This document shows positions 1-12,990 of a stretch of DNA of 64,000 nt, piece by piece (position 1 is the stretch's first letter; every line of letters begins with the position of its first letter). The position numbers were made by a program, and so were the translations under genes. The stretch is from Setophaga petechia. Its lineage: Eukaryota; Chordata; Aves; Passeriformes; Parulidae. Location of the stretch: NCBI GenBank assembly GCA_024362935.1, contig JANCRA010000007.1, positions 17,888,003 to 17,952,002 of the forward strand, read 5' to 3'. The notes beneath the pieces were generated by a model that ran no database searches, was not told where the DNA came from, and saw only the letters and a program-made list of their open reading frames with translations.

Positions 1-3000
1 GTTTTCTCAAGTGGGGGCCTGTTACAGCATCTTCCTGCTTGCTCCTACGAGATGTCTAATTTGCTTCTCCCTTTCTCTTTCTTTCATTGAGCTGTTGAAT
101 CTGTGTATCCTGCTTCTGGGATTCCCCTTGTCACACCAGCAGACAGCATGTGCTTCTAGCTTGCGGTGTGTAACATCCACCCCTTGTCCCTCCTGCCCCA
201 GATTTCACCATTGCCCCTGTTGGCAGCTGCTGGAGCACTCAGCCAGTCTGCAGCACCACACACCACCTGCCTCACCAGCCAGGTTATGGCAGCTTCTCTG
301 GCTAGCTGAGGGGAAGTAAACACCAAAAGCTGTGGAGTTTTTGCTACTTCCCTGATCACTTCCAAAGTTAGATTTCAGTCTTCTCTTCAACTCTGGGACC
401 AATTCCTGCTTTAAATAGACACTGATGATGTTCCTACCAGACAGGAAGGAGTAAAGCTTTTATTCTGAATTTCTACCTGTGTCAGGAGTTAAGAATAAAT
501 CAATCTGTGTGTCTTGGACTCATGGACCCAGTGTCATCCAGGACAACTCACACAACTTGTGTGAGTTCTGAGCTAGATGTGCTTTGTCTTTTAAAGGAAA
601 GGGCTTTATGGTGGATATCACCATGCTGGTGATATCACCCTCTGTCACAAGTAATGTCTGGGCTAAATGTAAAATCCTGACTTGCTGTAACATTTGGTAA
701 TCAAGTATGTTCTATGTGTTTTTGCTCTTGTCACCCGTTCTATTTCTCCTCCAGTGTTCTCTCTTCCTCCCTCTGTACAAATGGCTTGTACCACATAAGG
801 TCTTATTTTCAAGATGGACTCTTCCAAGGGTGTGTATTTTCTGAAGGTGCAGGTTGTATGACAATATGATAATCTGGTTCTGTCATGGTGGAAGTTAGTT
901 CTGTGTAATAAATAACTGCTGTTTCTTGGCCTTTGGCCCGTCGGAGCAATGGCTTCTCCTTCCTATCATCTCACATATCTCCTTCAAAAGATCACCTGTT
1001 CTGAAAAAAACTATTCCTCAGTGGGAGAGAGAGATGGGGAAAATGCAGCTCTGAAGATACAACAGATTCCAGTATCTGTAACTCTCACTAATCTGATATT
1101 TGGCTTGGAGGGTGGGTGTTATCTGAAAAGGTAGGCATCATACTGTGTACTTGCCTCTCCCTAGACACTTATACAGGATGACTTTTGCTTAGTGAAGGAC
1201 ATCAGAACTCCAGGATGGGCAAGAACTACCTGGGTTTCAGAGTCCAGTCTCCTTAGTGACAGTGTCAGTCTGTGAGTCAGATGTACAGCTCAGAAGGGGC
1301 TGCAGAAATCCTGGTCTGTATGCCTTGACTTCTCACAGACTCCCAATACTCCGTGAAGCCTGCTATCGATCAGGCTTCAGGCCACAGTGATGACAGAAGG
1401 AGTGATCAAAGATAGAGCCACTCATCTAGTGGGTAAAAACACACTGGTGGTTCCAGATCACACTTAACTCTGCAAAATAAAATGAATGAAAGCATCTCCT
1501 CAGCCCCAGCAAAGGTGGCCTAAAAAATGTAAATATTATGTGGATATAAATCATCGTCAGCCTCATCTTCTCTACTGATGTTCCTTGTGTTTTCCAAGCC
1601 TCCCTGCCAGTGTGAGCAACCAGGACAGGGAACCAGAATGCTGGAGGTGCTTTAGAGGCTTTAAAGTAAGAGGTTTAATCTACCCATCTCTACGTAGTCT
1701 TTCCTCTGGGATGATTTAGTCTCTTTCATGGCTCAAGTTGGGATGCCTTCTGCGGCACATGGACTGTCTTCATCTGTCCAGCAGCAGACAAAGGAAAGGA
1801 GACACACAGTGCAAGGGAAGAGAGGCAGCCAAAGGAAAAACAAAAGGGAGAATACTAGGCAGATGGAATTATCTTTTTTTTTTCCCTTTCCCTTTTTTTT
1901 ATTCTTCTTGTGCTCTGCCTGTTCCTGTCAGAGCTGCTGGAAATTGTTACCGACAGATCGAGTGTCTTCCAGTTTCTGTGTCAGGGAGTTTTGCCGATTC
2001 TATGAACCATGCAAAAGAGGGGTCAGGCAAGAGAAGGAGAGAGCAAGAGAATGACCAATTCAGCAGAGCTCTGGCTTTATCACTGATCTGGTCAGGTTCA
2101 CTGGGTTTTAACTCCATGAGCCAGTCAGGCTTAGAAACCCACACCTTTGTTATCACCTTTCAAGAGGAGGGAGCAGGGCGGTGTGAATTCTCTGGGGTCA
2201 TCAAGAAAGGCAGGGCAGAGATCATCTCCTGTAGCAGAAGCTGCCTTGCCCTCACCCTCCACAGCAAGCCAGACACTTGGATGCTCTCTGTCAAGATTTA
2301 TCACTATTTATTACTTCACAGATCAGAGGGGAGACAGAGGCAGGTTGGAGGAGGTTTTGGATCCTGCTTGGCCCAACTGTCATAGCTTAGAGCAGGGAGG
2401 ACCATGAACGGATTAAAACTTGTCAGCACCAGGTATGATTGCTGTTTGGGTACAAGTCAGAACAGAGCTCTCAGATCATGGGTCTGCTTTTGGTTCTGTG
2501 CTCTCATGGTGAGAGCAGAGGCTGTATCTGTGCAGGTCTAAAAGGACAGAACAACCTCCTGACTCTCTCTCTAAATACCTTGTGTGTAGGCTGCACATAG
2601 CTTGTCTTGGTCTGCTTGGCCATGAGCTCCTGTGCCTGGTGCTCTTGGGTACCTATGCTCAAGAAGATGTGAGGCAGACTGTGCACTTCCAAGGAGTGAC
2701 CTTGGAGTCTTGTACCTGACTGTACAAACATATCCAAGGGTTTTCATTCTCACCGTTGCTCTACCTGCATGTGAAGATTATGTTGGACCTGACAGTGTTG
2801 TCAGTCATGTTACAGGTGGCAACTGGAAGGTGAATGACAGTCACTGGGAGGATCAGGCTAAACAGACATCCCAGATTGGTGTAAGAAATTGGGAAAATAC
2901 CATTGAAAACTTTGCCAAATCCTTTTCTGGAAACAAAAATCAGGAACAGGAAGCCTTACAGCAGTGACATCCTTGGGCATTTTTTCCTGCTAGAAGCTGG

Positions 3001-6000
3001 AACCTGGTAGTTATGACAAATGGAGTGTCTTGTGGGGAATATATTACTGCAATGGAAAGTCACTTTTTTGGAAGCTTAGGACTGACTGAGCTTGAGTGGA
3101 GGTTTTGGAGGTCTTTACTCAGTTGTAATAAAGTCTCTGCTGGTCTAGATTAGTTCATTAAATTTGGGTATCTTGCTTCTTCTTACTGCTCTGACATGTT
3201 ACTGGTAACATTGGTATTGGATGTGCAGGCCCTGAAAAGAGACCTCTGCCTACAGAAGCAGATTCTGTATTGTCACAACTGCCTGCAGAGTGGAGGTATA
3301 GAAACTGAAATAGCATTATTCAGTGGAAGGCAGCTGCTGTAAGCCAATGGGCCTTTAGGATTCTGTTCATTTCCTGGTTGACAGGAGCCACTAAGCTGTT
3401 TGGGTGCCTCTTTTTCCCTTTCCAGAAAGGGTCTGCAGCAACTCCCCTGCTCTAAAAAAGGCTACAGGAGATGTTCTCCTGCTGCAGTCAAGTTGGGCTA
3501 CCAGCTCAGGAAGGATGTCCACAAGGGGACCTCCAAAACATGTGCCAAAGGCCTGGGATCTCCCCAGCACTGCAGTGCTCTGCATAACTATTTAGCTGTC
3601 CAAGCAAGCAGGCAGAACAAGTAGCCAGTGCCAGCTCTGGGGACAGGGAGGTTAGGGAATGATGTGCACATTTTCGTGGTAGCTTTGGCAAGAACAGTGC
3701 TGAATGTGGAGATTCCAGAGGACGTGTACAAATAGCAGTGGGGCTGGTGCTTCTCTGCAGGCCAGCAGGAACTGGCTTTCCTGCTGATCACTGGCCTGTG
3801 CTATTCCATCACCTTGCAGAGAGTGCAAGATGTTGGCTGGGTGTAAGTCAGTAAAAAAACCCCCATGTTGCTTCAGCAAGAGGTTTCTAGAATTTGGGAA
3901 GTAGAGGGAGAATGAAAATAATGTAAGCTGACTTTGCTTCCACCACCCACAGAGGGCCCAGAGGGATGTCTGGCACCTCTGTGAGTGTGCTGGACCTGTA
4001 TGGGCTGCTACTGCTTCCTGTGAGGGTATAGAGGCCTGGGCATGTGGTAGGCTTTGTACAAAGCTTTCCCTTGCCCAAAGAACCAACAGTCTGAGGTGGC
4101 CTGGGATTGCTGACACAGGTGTCATTGAATGAGTAGGAGAATGGTGAGTTTATGACTCCTGGGCTCTAAATAGTTAATTGACAAAACTGAGCAACTAGAG
4201 ACCACCTCCAGCAAAGAGTATCTCTAGGTCTCTCAGCTCCCTCCCTTAGGGCAGCACAATACCTGTAAAGGGTATGGGAATCAAGGGAATGATGGTGGTG
4301 GTGCTCATAAAAGGTTCAAATGGATCTGACCTGCACTGCAGAGGGGAAGGGATAATCTGATAGCTGGTGGTTTTGCTTTCCCTGAGTAACTTTGGTTTAT
4401 CGCTTCTGACATATTGGCAACAAGGCAGGAATATGCTGGGTGCTGGTAGATAGGGATTTTTGGAAATGTTATTGCTGAGACAGATTATAGGTTCAGCTCA
4501 GTGTGGGATGTTGTTGCTGTAGTTAGTGTACAGCTGAACAGCAGCCTGGATCCTATACTGCAGAGTTCTTGAGCAGAAAAGTGGAGAGGAAAAGCTACAG
4601 CAGACTGGGTGTGATTTGGTCCAGGTCAATAATAGAGTTTGGAAATAGTCCCAGAGCTCCTGACTCTAAGCTTCTCATCTTTCTTCAGGTTCATCTCCCT
4701 TGGTGATTAGTCACTCAGCTGTGGCTGGTGAGAGTATCCTGTACTGGGATCCCCACTGAGGAACTGTAGCTCTGAGAGTTCTTAGGTTGTGTCATCAAAA
4801 TAGCAGTTAGCTGCATTATGTGTGAGTGGGGTGGCCTAAAATATCAGCAAGTAGTGTAATAGTGATGGGTTGTCTGCCCGTTTGAACCTTTTTTTTCCAG
4901 TTCTGTTTCTTTTGCCTTCACATTCCTTAAACCACCACAGAAGGTGACAAGCTAATATTTCTTGCTAAAGTAAAGACTGCAGGGTTTTTGGAAGAGGTCT
5001 TTGTCTTGTCTCTGGCATTGCCTAGGCTGGCCACTGACAGCAGAAGAAAAGAGCTGGGTTCACTAGGGAAGGGAAAGAAGAAAGTATTTGAGTAGGTTGT
5101 TAAATCCACAGGGGATTTGTGACCCAGGCTTAGAGAAATTTCAGGCAGTTTGCTCCCCTTCCTGTAGCAATGTCACCCTTGCTGTGTACTGTTTTCTCAT
5201 GGCTTCCGTGGTGCGCTGCTGATTCCCACCTCTACTGCAGAGTTTCAGAGGTGTCCAACATCCTGGCTACAGAATATGTAGAAACTGAGGAGCCAGCTCC
5301 TGAATTTGGGTAGTTGTGGGCAGCACCGGCAGTAATTGGATATGCAAAGGGTTGTTTGATATTGGTGCTTGTTTCAGAACAACTTGCATTGTATCTTCCA
5401 GCATTTTCTTCATCATGAGAAGAGCGCAAAGTGAAAGCTGAAGTTTTAGTTTATTCACTTGTCTCCAATGCTCTTCATGATGACTGCAGGTGAGATGTGG
5501 TAACTCCACAGAGCTAAAGGGACTGTGTCAGCAAACATCCCAAACCAGATAAACCTTAAGCACTTGAGATTCAGTGCAAAGCACATAGATGCCAGTTCAA
5601 TTCCATTGTGATCAGCTTTATATTTCATGTGCTTTCTTCTCATGTGCTGATGCTCTGTTTTCACAGGGTTGCCCCAAAAATTTAAGCTGGACTTGATTTT
5701 AGAAATGCAGGCTTTGGATTTCAGGAGATACTGATGAGGAATACAGGGATGAAGGAGACAAACAGCCTTTGGTGGGAGTCACCCAAGTATGGGCATGGAA
5801 GATGACTCTCAAGGGGGTGTCTTCTGAGTGTGAGATCATGAGCAACAGTGACAGTATACCTAGGTGCATGTGGATGGCCTGGAGTCTGAACCAGCTCCTA
5901 AAGGTCTGGAAGGAGTGTGTGCAGAGCAGTCGTGAAGAGGAGAAGGAGAGACCTATGATCTGTACTTACAAGCTGGGGGAACTTCTATTATATGGGCATT

Positions 6001-6150
6001 ACAATTAGCAGAGGGGGTGTTTGTCCGGAAAGTGTATGTGAGAGGAGCGGGGGAGTCAGGGAGGGGAGAGAGCTGGCGGTGATGGGAAGGAAGGGAGGGT
6101 GCCCTGACCTCTCCTCATAGCCCTGACTGTGTCCCCATCTGAAGGTCTGG
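1..6150. other. Non-coding stretch, no gene recognised
   Basis: I see no coding gene, RNA gene or clear transposon here. The longest open frame, 1738-2385 (+), runs through the T/C-rich tract at about 1871-1908, giving a phenylalanine/proline-rich segment, and shows no domain. A frame on the minus strand at 3652-4125 also has no recognisable family. The only local structure I can support is the short hairpin at 614-636. The sequence has ordinary CpG depletion and looks like neutral intergenic or intronic DNA. Confidence 0.6.
614..636. repeat. Short perfect inverted repeat
   Basis: GATATCACCA (614-623) is followed by a 3-nt spacer and its exact reverse complement TGGTGATATC (627-636). Each arm contains the GATATC palindrome, and GATATCACC also recurs as a direct repeat at 631-639. 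It could form a small hairpin, but no function is implied. Confidence 0.7.
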
Positions 6151-6680
6151 CATATCCACTCTCACTACTTAATGATAGTGACATTACCCATCCGCCCAGC
6201 ATCGCGGGGCTTTTGTCTTCATTCAGGCAGAAATGAAGTTCTCCTGGGCGCACTTATCAATCACTGCAAAGCTCCAGCTGTTCCGGAGCCTTTGGATCGA
6301 CTTCAACAGCCGTGCTTACAAATTGTCTCTGAATAGCACCGAGCTGAGACCCCCTTTTTTGTCATTGTCTTCCGACAAATGTTTTTTTTCGGCAGCCTTT
6401 CGCAGACGTTGCCGGCTGCCTTCTGCCGCGGTGATTGAAAACAGGCCTGTTTTGCATTCTCCTGTCGGAGTCCTGGGTTCAGGGAGCTGTCCCTGAGTGC
6501 CACTCCAGCGAGTGCTGTGCCAAAGACAATTACATGCATAGTTTTGCTGATTGCATTAAAATCATTAGAATGAAAGATTCTGAAATCGTACATTAAGGGG
6601 GGAAATTAGAAAAAGCTTCAGAGACAGACAGCGGCGTCCCCAAAGTGAGGGCAATACAATTAGCTCAAATTGTGTTACAT
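6150..6680. promoter_or_regulatory. Candidate conserved non-coding element
   Basis: This block keeps many more CpGs than its flanks (around 6206, 6296, 6374, 6400-6430 and 6467). It mixes GC-rich and T-rich conserved-looking words and has no repeat signature. A TTGTC (6365-6369), 4-nt spacer, GACAA (6374-6378) inverted pair resembles back-to-back SOX half sites. Short open frames cross it on both strands but none looks like a known protein. I infer an enhancer-type element. Conservation has not been tested. Confidence 0.35.
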
Positions 6681-6689
6681 ACACACAGA

Positions 6690-9600
6690 CTAGGAGTAGC
6701 TCCTGTAACAAATGACCTTATTATTGCTGCTCCCTCTCTCCCTCCATTCCTTTTTCTCTCCTTCACTATCTTCTCATTCCATTTTCCTTTTTCTCTCCTC
6801 TGAAACTTCTTTGGCCAGCACTACTGTTCTTAATCTTCTGTTCACCTTTCTCTTTCTTTTGTCTTGAGGAGTGCCTGGGAAAAGGCAGTCGTGGGATCCT
6901 GGGAATGTAAAATGTAATATTTGGTTTTCAGAGCTGCTTTGCAGGCCATTTAAGAGGAAGTGAGCAAGTACAAACTCTAAAAGTTAATTTTCAGCTGAGC
7001 AAGAAACTTTGCTCTCCTGGGGAACAAGGAAGTACATGACTCCAAAAGCTTTGTATGTGTACCAGCCATCAAGAAGATCAAAGAATTCAGCTGTCTAGCT
7101 ATAGTCCATATCCAGTGCCAAGAAGGAGACTGGTAACTATGCCTGAGGTGGGAAATGTTCCTGCATACCAAAAGTACCAGCGTGGCAGGAGGTGCAGAAA
7201 GGTTAATTCTTGAGGAAGCGTGATACTTATCCAGTATGAATTCTGAGCTGTTGAAAAAAATCACATTATGCCAGGGCTCATGGGCCATCACTGTTATTAT
7301 CCTGTAAATATGCTAACAGAGAGAAGATGGCCAACTAAGAGTGCCTTACCTGTATCAGTCAGTGCCTGAAATCCATCCTCCTCAGTTGGTAGTCAGTGTC
7401 TTAACTGAAAAAGCAGTTATGTGTCACTCTGCACTGTGATACTGTACAATTTCTCTGCTGGGGCTTGGGGTAGTTATGGTACAGGCTGTTTCCAGTGTAC
7501 CAGCCTGCAGCAACCTCTGTCAGCTATGCCTGTGGATCACCCTGCCCAGCTTTGCTGCTGGTACTGAAACATTACTCACTGTAGACCTCATACTTGCGTC
7601 CACTTGCTGCTTCCAAAGAGCCTGGACATATTTTGCAGGTTCTGTTGAAATGCACATTGAGGCACAAAGCACAGTGGCATATATGTGGCAGTGAAGCAGC
7701 ACCACTGGTCCAGGCTTTGCCTTCTGCTTCACTGTTTTCACTGCCACTGTGTGGCATCCAGGGCTGTATTCAGCTGGCCTAAATTCTGCCCAAATTTCTG
7801 TGCCAGGCTCCTATCAATTGGTTTTTCATCTTCAGAGGAGCTGATGTCAGTAGGTCCCTCTGCACTAAGGGATTTGAAGGCATCTATGCAATCTTCTGGG
7901 TATTTATTGCAATCGGGATGGATTTTCCTGCTAACCTTGGGTACACCTAACTTTAGGCTCCAGTTCTGCTCTCTGGGATGTAGGGTACTGTCTTTCCTCT
8001 CAGTTTACAGCCTAGCCCAGGGTCTTGTTCCTGACAAGAACTGCTGGGGCAGACTTGGGGGAAAATGGTAACAAAGGGGAAAGCAACCCTAATACTACCC
8101 TGATGTGTTGGAACAATCTGTGTCTCAGGGATATCTGAACCCAACGTGGTGTCTTTGTATTACCAATGTATTAATAATAGCCATTCAAAGCACTGCACAT
8201 TGAAAAGGCACAGTATAAATGTCATGTAAGAAGATGTGCCTACTTCTCTTAAAAAAACTGTGAACTCAGATTAGACGGGGTGAAGATGGAAATAGGTTGT
8301 CTGCTCATGGAAAAGTTTATGGGGAGGAGGAAGCAGAGTAGGTTGGTGACATGGTGGGTCAGGGACTACAGCAAGTATAAAAAACAATAATAAGGGGAAA
8401 ATGAAGTAAGAGTGGGAAAATATAGAAGGGAGCAGAGATGTATCAGCAGAATTAAATTGGTGGAAGATTTAAGTTGCTTTACTAATGTAAATCAAAAGTG
8501 TGCGTGGACTATGTGGGACAAGTAGAGGAGTCCAGGAGGTGAGAGGAGGAATGTGAAAAAGAGAATGGATTTGTTACAGTAGGGCAGCCATAATTGGAGA
8601 CCCATGTGACAGAGTTGGAGAAACCAGACAGCAAAGGAAATGAAGCTAAAAAGACCTGTTAGAGACAGAGTAAGTGCTGAGTTTAGTGGCTTTAAGGAAG
8701 AGAGGGGTGTATATGGTAGATAAGGAGAATTGGGTATTGGAAAGACGAGCAGAGGTACAGGCTTGAGCAGTAAGAAGAAAGTAAAGTGAGGGAAGAGGGA
8801 CAGATGAGGGTGAGGAGAGGAAAGGAGTCTGGCTTGCTCCAAAGTCCAAAGGGAATATGAAGATGCTAAGTAGAGGAACAAAGTGAGCTGCAGCCCAAAT
8901 ATGACCTTAAAACCATGGAAGTCAGATGCTAGAAAAGTGCAAGTCTTCAAGGATATATGAGCAGTTGAGACTACTCTCAGCAGGACAAACCTGACTGGGA
9001 GCAGCTGTCCCTTTTGGGGATTTCCCCTGCTTTTTTCATTTCAACTTACCTCACAGGAGGAACAACCAAGAGTCTGAGGGATCTTACCTCCTTTTGTGAT
9101 CAGTTTTCCATTTTCTTCCTAGCAACTGTTAGGCTGTAAGGGATGATGTCAATCTTTGGCATTGCAAATGCCAGCAAACCCCTTTTCCTACTGAGGGTGA
9201 AGACTAACCTTGGCTTTTTCAGAACATAGTAGGAGACCTTTGTTCACACCAGACTCTCTCTGCTGGTTGGAGAGTTGTGTGCAAACAGTCTACTTGTATA
9301 TGCCATGTCTAAAAATGAGCAAGTTGTATTCAACCTCTGAGGGGAAGCAGCAGGAAAATCAGGTTGTAAGGTATTTAAGACTGAGATACTTTCTTCTAAG
9401 ACAAATTAATATTCAACAAATGATGCAAAGCAAAGCTTTAAACAGTGCCATCAGAAAATGCTCTTTGACTCTTCTCCACTGTCTGGCCTATGTCTTCTCT
9501 GTACCCTTATCACAATGTGCCCTCCTAATTCTGAGGTCCTATCTTGCTCTCATACAGTGCAGACAGAATTTCTGAGATAATATATTACCTTTGTGTAAGA

Positions 9601-10100
9601 TACCTTCTTTCCAGAAACATGAGAGAAGATCTGAAAAGATCACTCTCCGATGACAAAGTTAGCCTGTCTGCACACCTGTCTATTCTGCCAGAAATCCCAC
9701 TTTTAATATGGCTTGTGAAGGTGGCTGACTCCTTGTTTGCTTTAGAAATGAGGTGCAAGTATGGAAGGGCATGGACTGGAGTGCACTGGGGCCAACAAGG
9801 GCCTGACTTGATCATCTTCAACAGGCTTTGGATCAGGCCTTCAGTGACTGTTTGCATGAGGGCTGGTGTGAGTAGGCTGAGAAGGGATGTGGTCTATGTG
9901 GCAGGATCACTGCAGAGAAAGGATGGTGCTTTACTGGGGGTGGAAAATGGAATTGTCACCGTGGAATGAATGAATTGTACAGTTTCTCTTTTGTAACCCA
10001 GGGAATAATTAAGATAGATGGGTAGATGAATTAGCTGTCCTGCAAGGTCAAAAGTGGATTGCCTTATTACTCTATTATTTCACTGTTGTGGAACTATCAC
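6690..10100. other. Non-coding stretch with purine-rich domain
   Basis: No gene recognised. Positions 8262-8850 are strongly purine-biased on the + strand, which removes stop codons from the opposite strand and produces a spurious 152-codon leucine/proline/phenylalanine-rich frame at 8492-8950 (-). A stretch near 8170-8226 faintly resembles the 3' tail of a MIR-like SINE. Two strong donor-like sites on the minus strand lie near 9048 and 9086. Confidence 0.55.
8262..8850. repeat. Purine-rich (A/G) low-complexity domain
   Basis: About 590 bp in which A and G dominate the + strand, with repeated GGGA, GAGG and AGAA words and no exact tandem unit. It is best described as a low-complexity polypurine-biased region. 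Confidence 0.5.
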
Positions 10101-10109
10101 CACTAACGC

Positions 10110-10330
10110 CTTTTTCATGATATTTTGTACATCGCACCAAAAAAAAAAAGGGGGAAAAAAGAAAAAAGGGGGGGAGATACAAATTGATCGTTTGCCGGTG
10201 AAATCAGTCTTCGTCATCGCCAGCAGTGCTTGGATTAATGGGATTGAAGGCTGCTGGAGGTTCAGCCAGAGAGACGGGCGGAAAAACAAGAGAAATTGGT
10301 TTGCACCCCTGGGAATGGAATTGATGTGAC
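10110..10330. promoter_or_regulatory. Candidate conserved non-coding element next to purine run
   Basis: A 39-nt uninterrupted A/G run (10139-10177) is followed by about 130 bp with unusually many CpGs for the region (near 10189, 10196, 10212, 10218 and 10275) and a TTGGATTAATGGGATTG homeodomain-like segment near 10230-10246. CpG retention in otherwise depleted DNA suggests constraint or lack of methylation. Regulatory function is inferred. Confidence 0.3.
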
Positions 10331-10380
10331 TTGCACAGAGCTGCTGCAGCAGTGGTGGCTGCTATGCTGTGATGCTGTTT

Positions 10381-10397
10381 AAAAAAAAAAAAAAAAA
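10381..10397 (+). repeat. Poly(A) run, 17 nt
   Basis: Seventeen consecutive A residues. No adjacent SINE or processed-gene body was recognised upstream, so this is treated as a simple homopolymer and not a retroposon tail. Confidence 0.8.
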
Positions 10398-12754
10398 CAC
10401 AGAAGGGTGATGGGAGAGCAAAATAAATCCCTAGCTGGAATACTGGGTCGTTACAAACATGGATGATAATCTTCTAGCCTGTTTGGGAGATCCAGAAGAG
10501 TTTGTTTGCTGGAAGCCTTTAGGAAACAATAGAGGACAGTCTTTGAAAAACACATCTGCTTCCTGGTGGCCTTCTGCTGCTTCTGTAGGGCTTTAAAGAT
10601 GAGGTTTGGGACAAACACTGGAAGCTGGACATTATTCTCATTACTGGCAAATAATCTCAAATCTACACAGCCGGCCGTAGAGATCTTCCAAATGGGTAAA
10701 GGCCATTACGTGGACATAATAGAAGTAGAGGATCCCAATGATAGACATGGTTGTAGAATAACAGAAGTGATGGAACCAGGGACATGTTGATTTAGCTATC
10801 ATTGACCTGACAGTCACAGAAAGAAATATGGTGGAGAAGAACACTTGTAGTTAGTCTTCTCATTTCCAGTGCCCAGAGGTGACACAGAGACACTTGTTTG
10901 CTTCTGGTTTTTTTGGCTTGAATTCTAGTAAATAAGGATTTAAGAGATCTGAACTTCTGAAGGGGAGACAGCTAATTTGCTCACAAGAGGTTCTGGTTAT
11001 GCTTGGCATTGTGCTTATAGTTGGTCACATTTTCCTCAAGCACCATGAGCAGCAGTGGAGAGAACCCAAGTCCATGCTCAGTCAGTGTCAAGGGTCTTCC
11101 CTCTGGACAGGCACTCTCTCTGTTTGCCCAGTGCTGGCAGGTGATGGTCCAGGGTAGATGCAGCACAAAACTCTGAAGTGCTGAAGTTCATGCTATGCTT
11201 GACTGCTTTTAAGCAGCAGCATGCATAGTGTTTATCTGATTAGCTAAAAAGCAGTGCTATTAAAAGTGGCTTTCCAAATGTGGGGCTGGATCTGAGGAAG
11301 ATGAAATCAACACAAGATTTTTTCTGTGTGAGCTAGAGATCTGGCAGATTGCTTTCTCAGAAATATTTTCCTTTTATGCTGTTGCCTTTTGGTCAACACT
11401 GATGCCAGTTTTGAGGAAATCTATCTTTGCAATTGAAAGAGGGAAGCCCAGATTATTTCTGACACATTTTGCATGTGGTTTAGAATTGAAGATACCAAAC
11501 TCACAGGTGTGTACCATCCATGGAGAGTCAAACCAAGACTGGATGTGATTTTCCAATTTATGACTGACTCTGGGAACATTTCCCATAAATAAGACTATCT
11601 ACAATGTAATAGTGTGTAGGGCAAATATCCTCTTTGCTTTACCTTGCCTTAGTTCCTGGGCTACACTCTTGATTATGCAAGATGGTGTTTTAAAATTGGC
11701 TATGAACTCGAGGCCATTTATATGTCTTTTACTCTAGGAGAGACCTCTTCTCTTGATGTTAAAAATATTTTTTTCCAGGCTTGTAGATCCAGAATAACAC
11801 AAAAGTAGAATGATGATTTCTAATGTATTATATAGCTGTGAACTGTTTTCATCTCAACAACACCTTAATTCTGAAGTCTAAAGAAGACAATTTTTATCTT
11901 AGACAACTATCAGGTGATGTCTTGACAGGTGGAAAGCCTGACCTTCCTATCCAAGATGTCACTTGCATGTGACACAGGAAGTATTTAAAAGAAAATTCAT
12001 AAAGCTGGGTATGCATCCCAAAAGTTCTCTCAGCATCTTTTACTCTGTTTTCTTCTGTGCTTAATGCACAGATAGAAAAGACTAGAGGGGAACTGGGAAA
12101 CTCCTTTTCCAGCACTGTGAACAATACAGAAGAAAGACCTTGATGCAAAACATTATGGTGTTTGCATCAGGCAACTGGCTCTGAAGATAGTCAGGGTGAG
12201 CTGAGCCTATTTACTAGCGGGGAGAGCAGCTGCTGCACAGGGCCACTGCTGTTTTCTGCTCTCAGATCTGCACTGTGGATCTTGCCTTCTGCTTTCCTGA
12301 TGAGAGGTCCTTGCATGTCTGAGGGGGCAGGTCTGTCTCTCAGAGCATGCTTTCTGAACTGTGAGCTTCTATGCTGGGTAAAGAAATTTTTTAACTCTTG
12401 TGTGTTTTAGATGGGTTTCTTCTTTTTACAAGTAGTATATTCCAGAGCATCTCTTACTCCTGGGTTACTCTAGAAAACTACCTTTTCTTTTCCTGCATTG
12501 CACAGGACAAAGCACTAAAGGATTTCTGAGCTACAGCTGTCGCTTGTAGTAGTAACTATAACTAACTTGAAAGTGAAACCAGTGAGGAAGATCTGCTGCA
12601 TGATGTGAGGCTGGGTCCTGGCTCAGAGACCTTGGTCCTTGTGATCAGAAATGAGACACGTAAATGTGATGGATGATCACCTGACCATAGGCTGTGTTAT
12701 GTTCCATGATCCACGGAGTTATAGACTGACATCTGCCAGGAAGGAGCAGGAAAG

Positions 12755-12990
12755 GCTGAGCTCCAGCTCTGCAGGTCTGTGGGACTGTGATGTGACCTGG
12801 GCAAGCCACCACCATGAGCTTCTACCACACCCTTTACTACAGGTACCTGCAGGGTGGGTTGGCCAGTTCTGGAGAATTCCCCACTGTCAACATCCCTACC
12901 TCTGCTTTATTTTGGGTAATGAAAGAAGACAGCTGGTTTATCTCCCAAATGAGGAAATGACGTGTTGGTATCACAGGGATCTCTGTGTGC
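12755..12990 (+). mobile_element. Possible decayed MIR-like SINE fragment
   Basis: The order AGCTCTGC, a short gap, then TGTGACCTGGGCAAGCCAC resembles the MIR core, and a later segment resembles its CTCATCTGTAAAATGGG part in loosely matching form. The similarity is judged from memory of the consensus and is heavily diverged. Confidence 0.3.

Noticed and set aside
1738..2385. 215-codon open frame, the longest in the window
   Set aside because: No domain, a low-complexity Phe/Pro segment from a T/C tract, another frame open over the same bases, and no splice or promoter context.
8492..8950. 152-codon minus-strand hydrophobic frame, possible membrane protein
   Set aside because: It sits in purine-rich DNA whose complement lacks stop codons; the Leu/Phe/Pro content is a composition effect.
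10381..10397. Poly(A) run as the tail of a processed pseudogene or SINE
   Set aside because: No recognisable gene or SINE body upstream and no target-site duplication seen.
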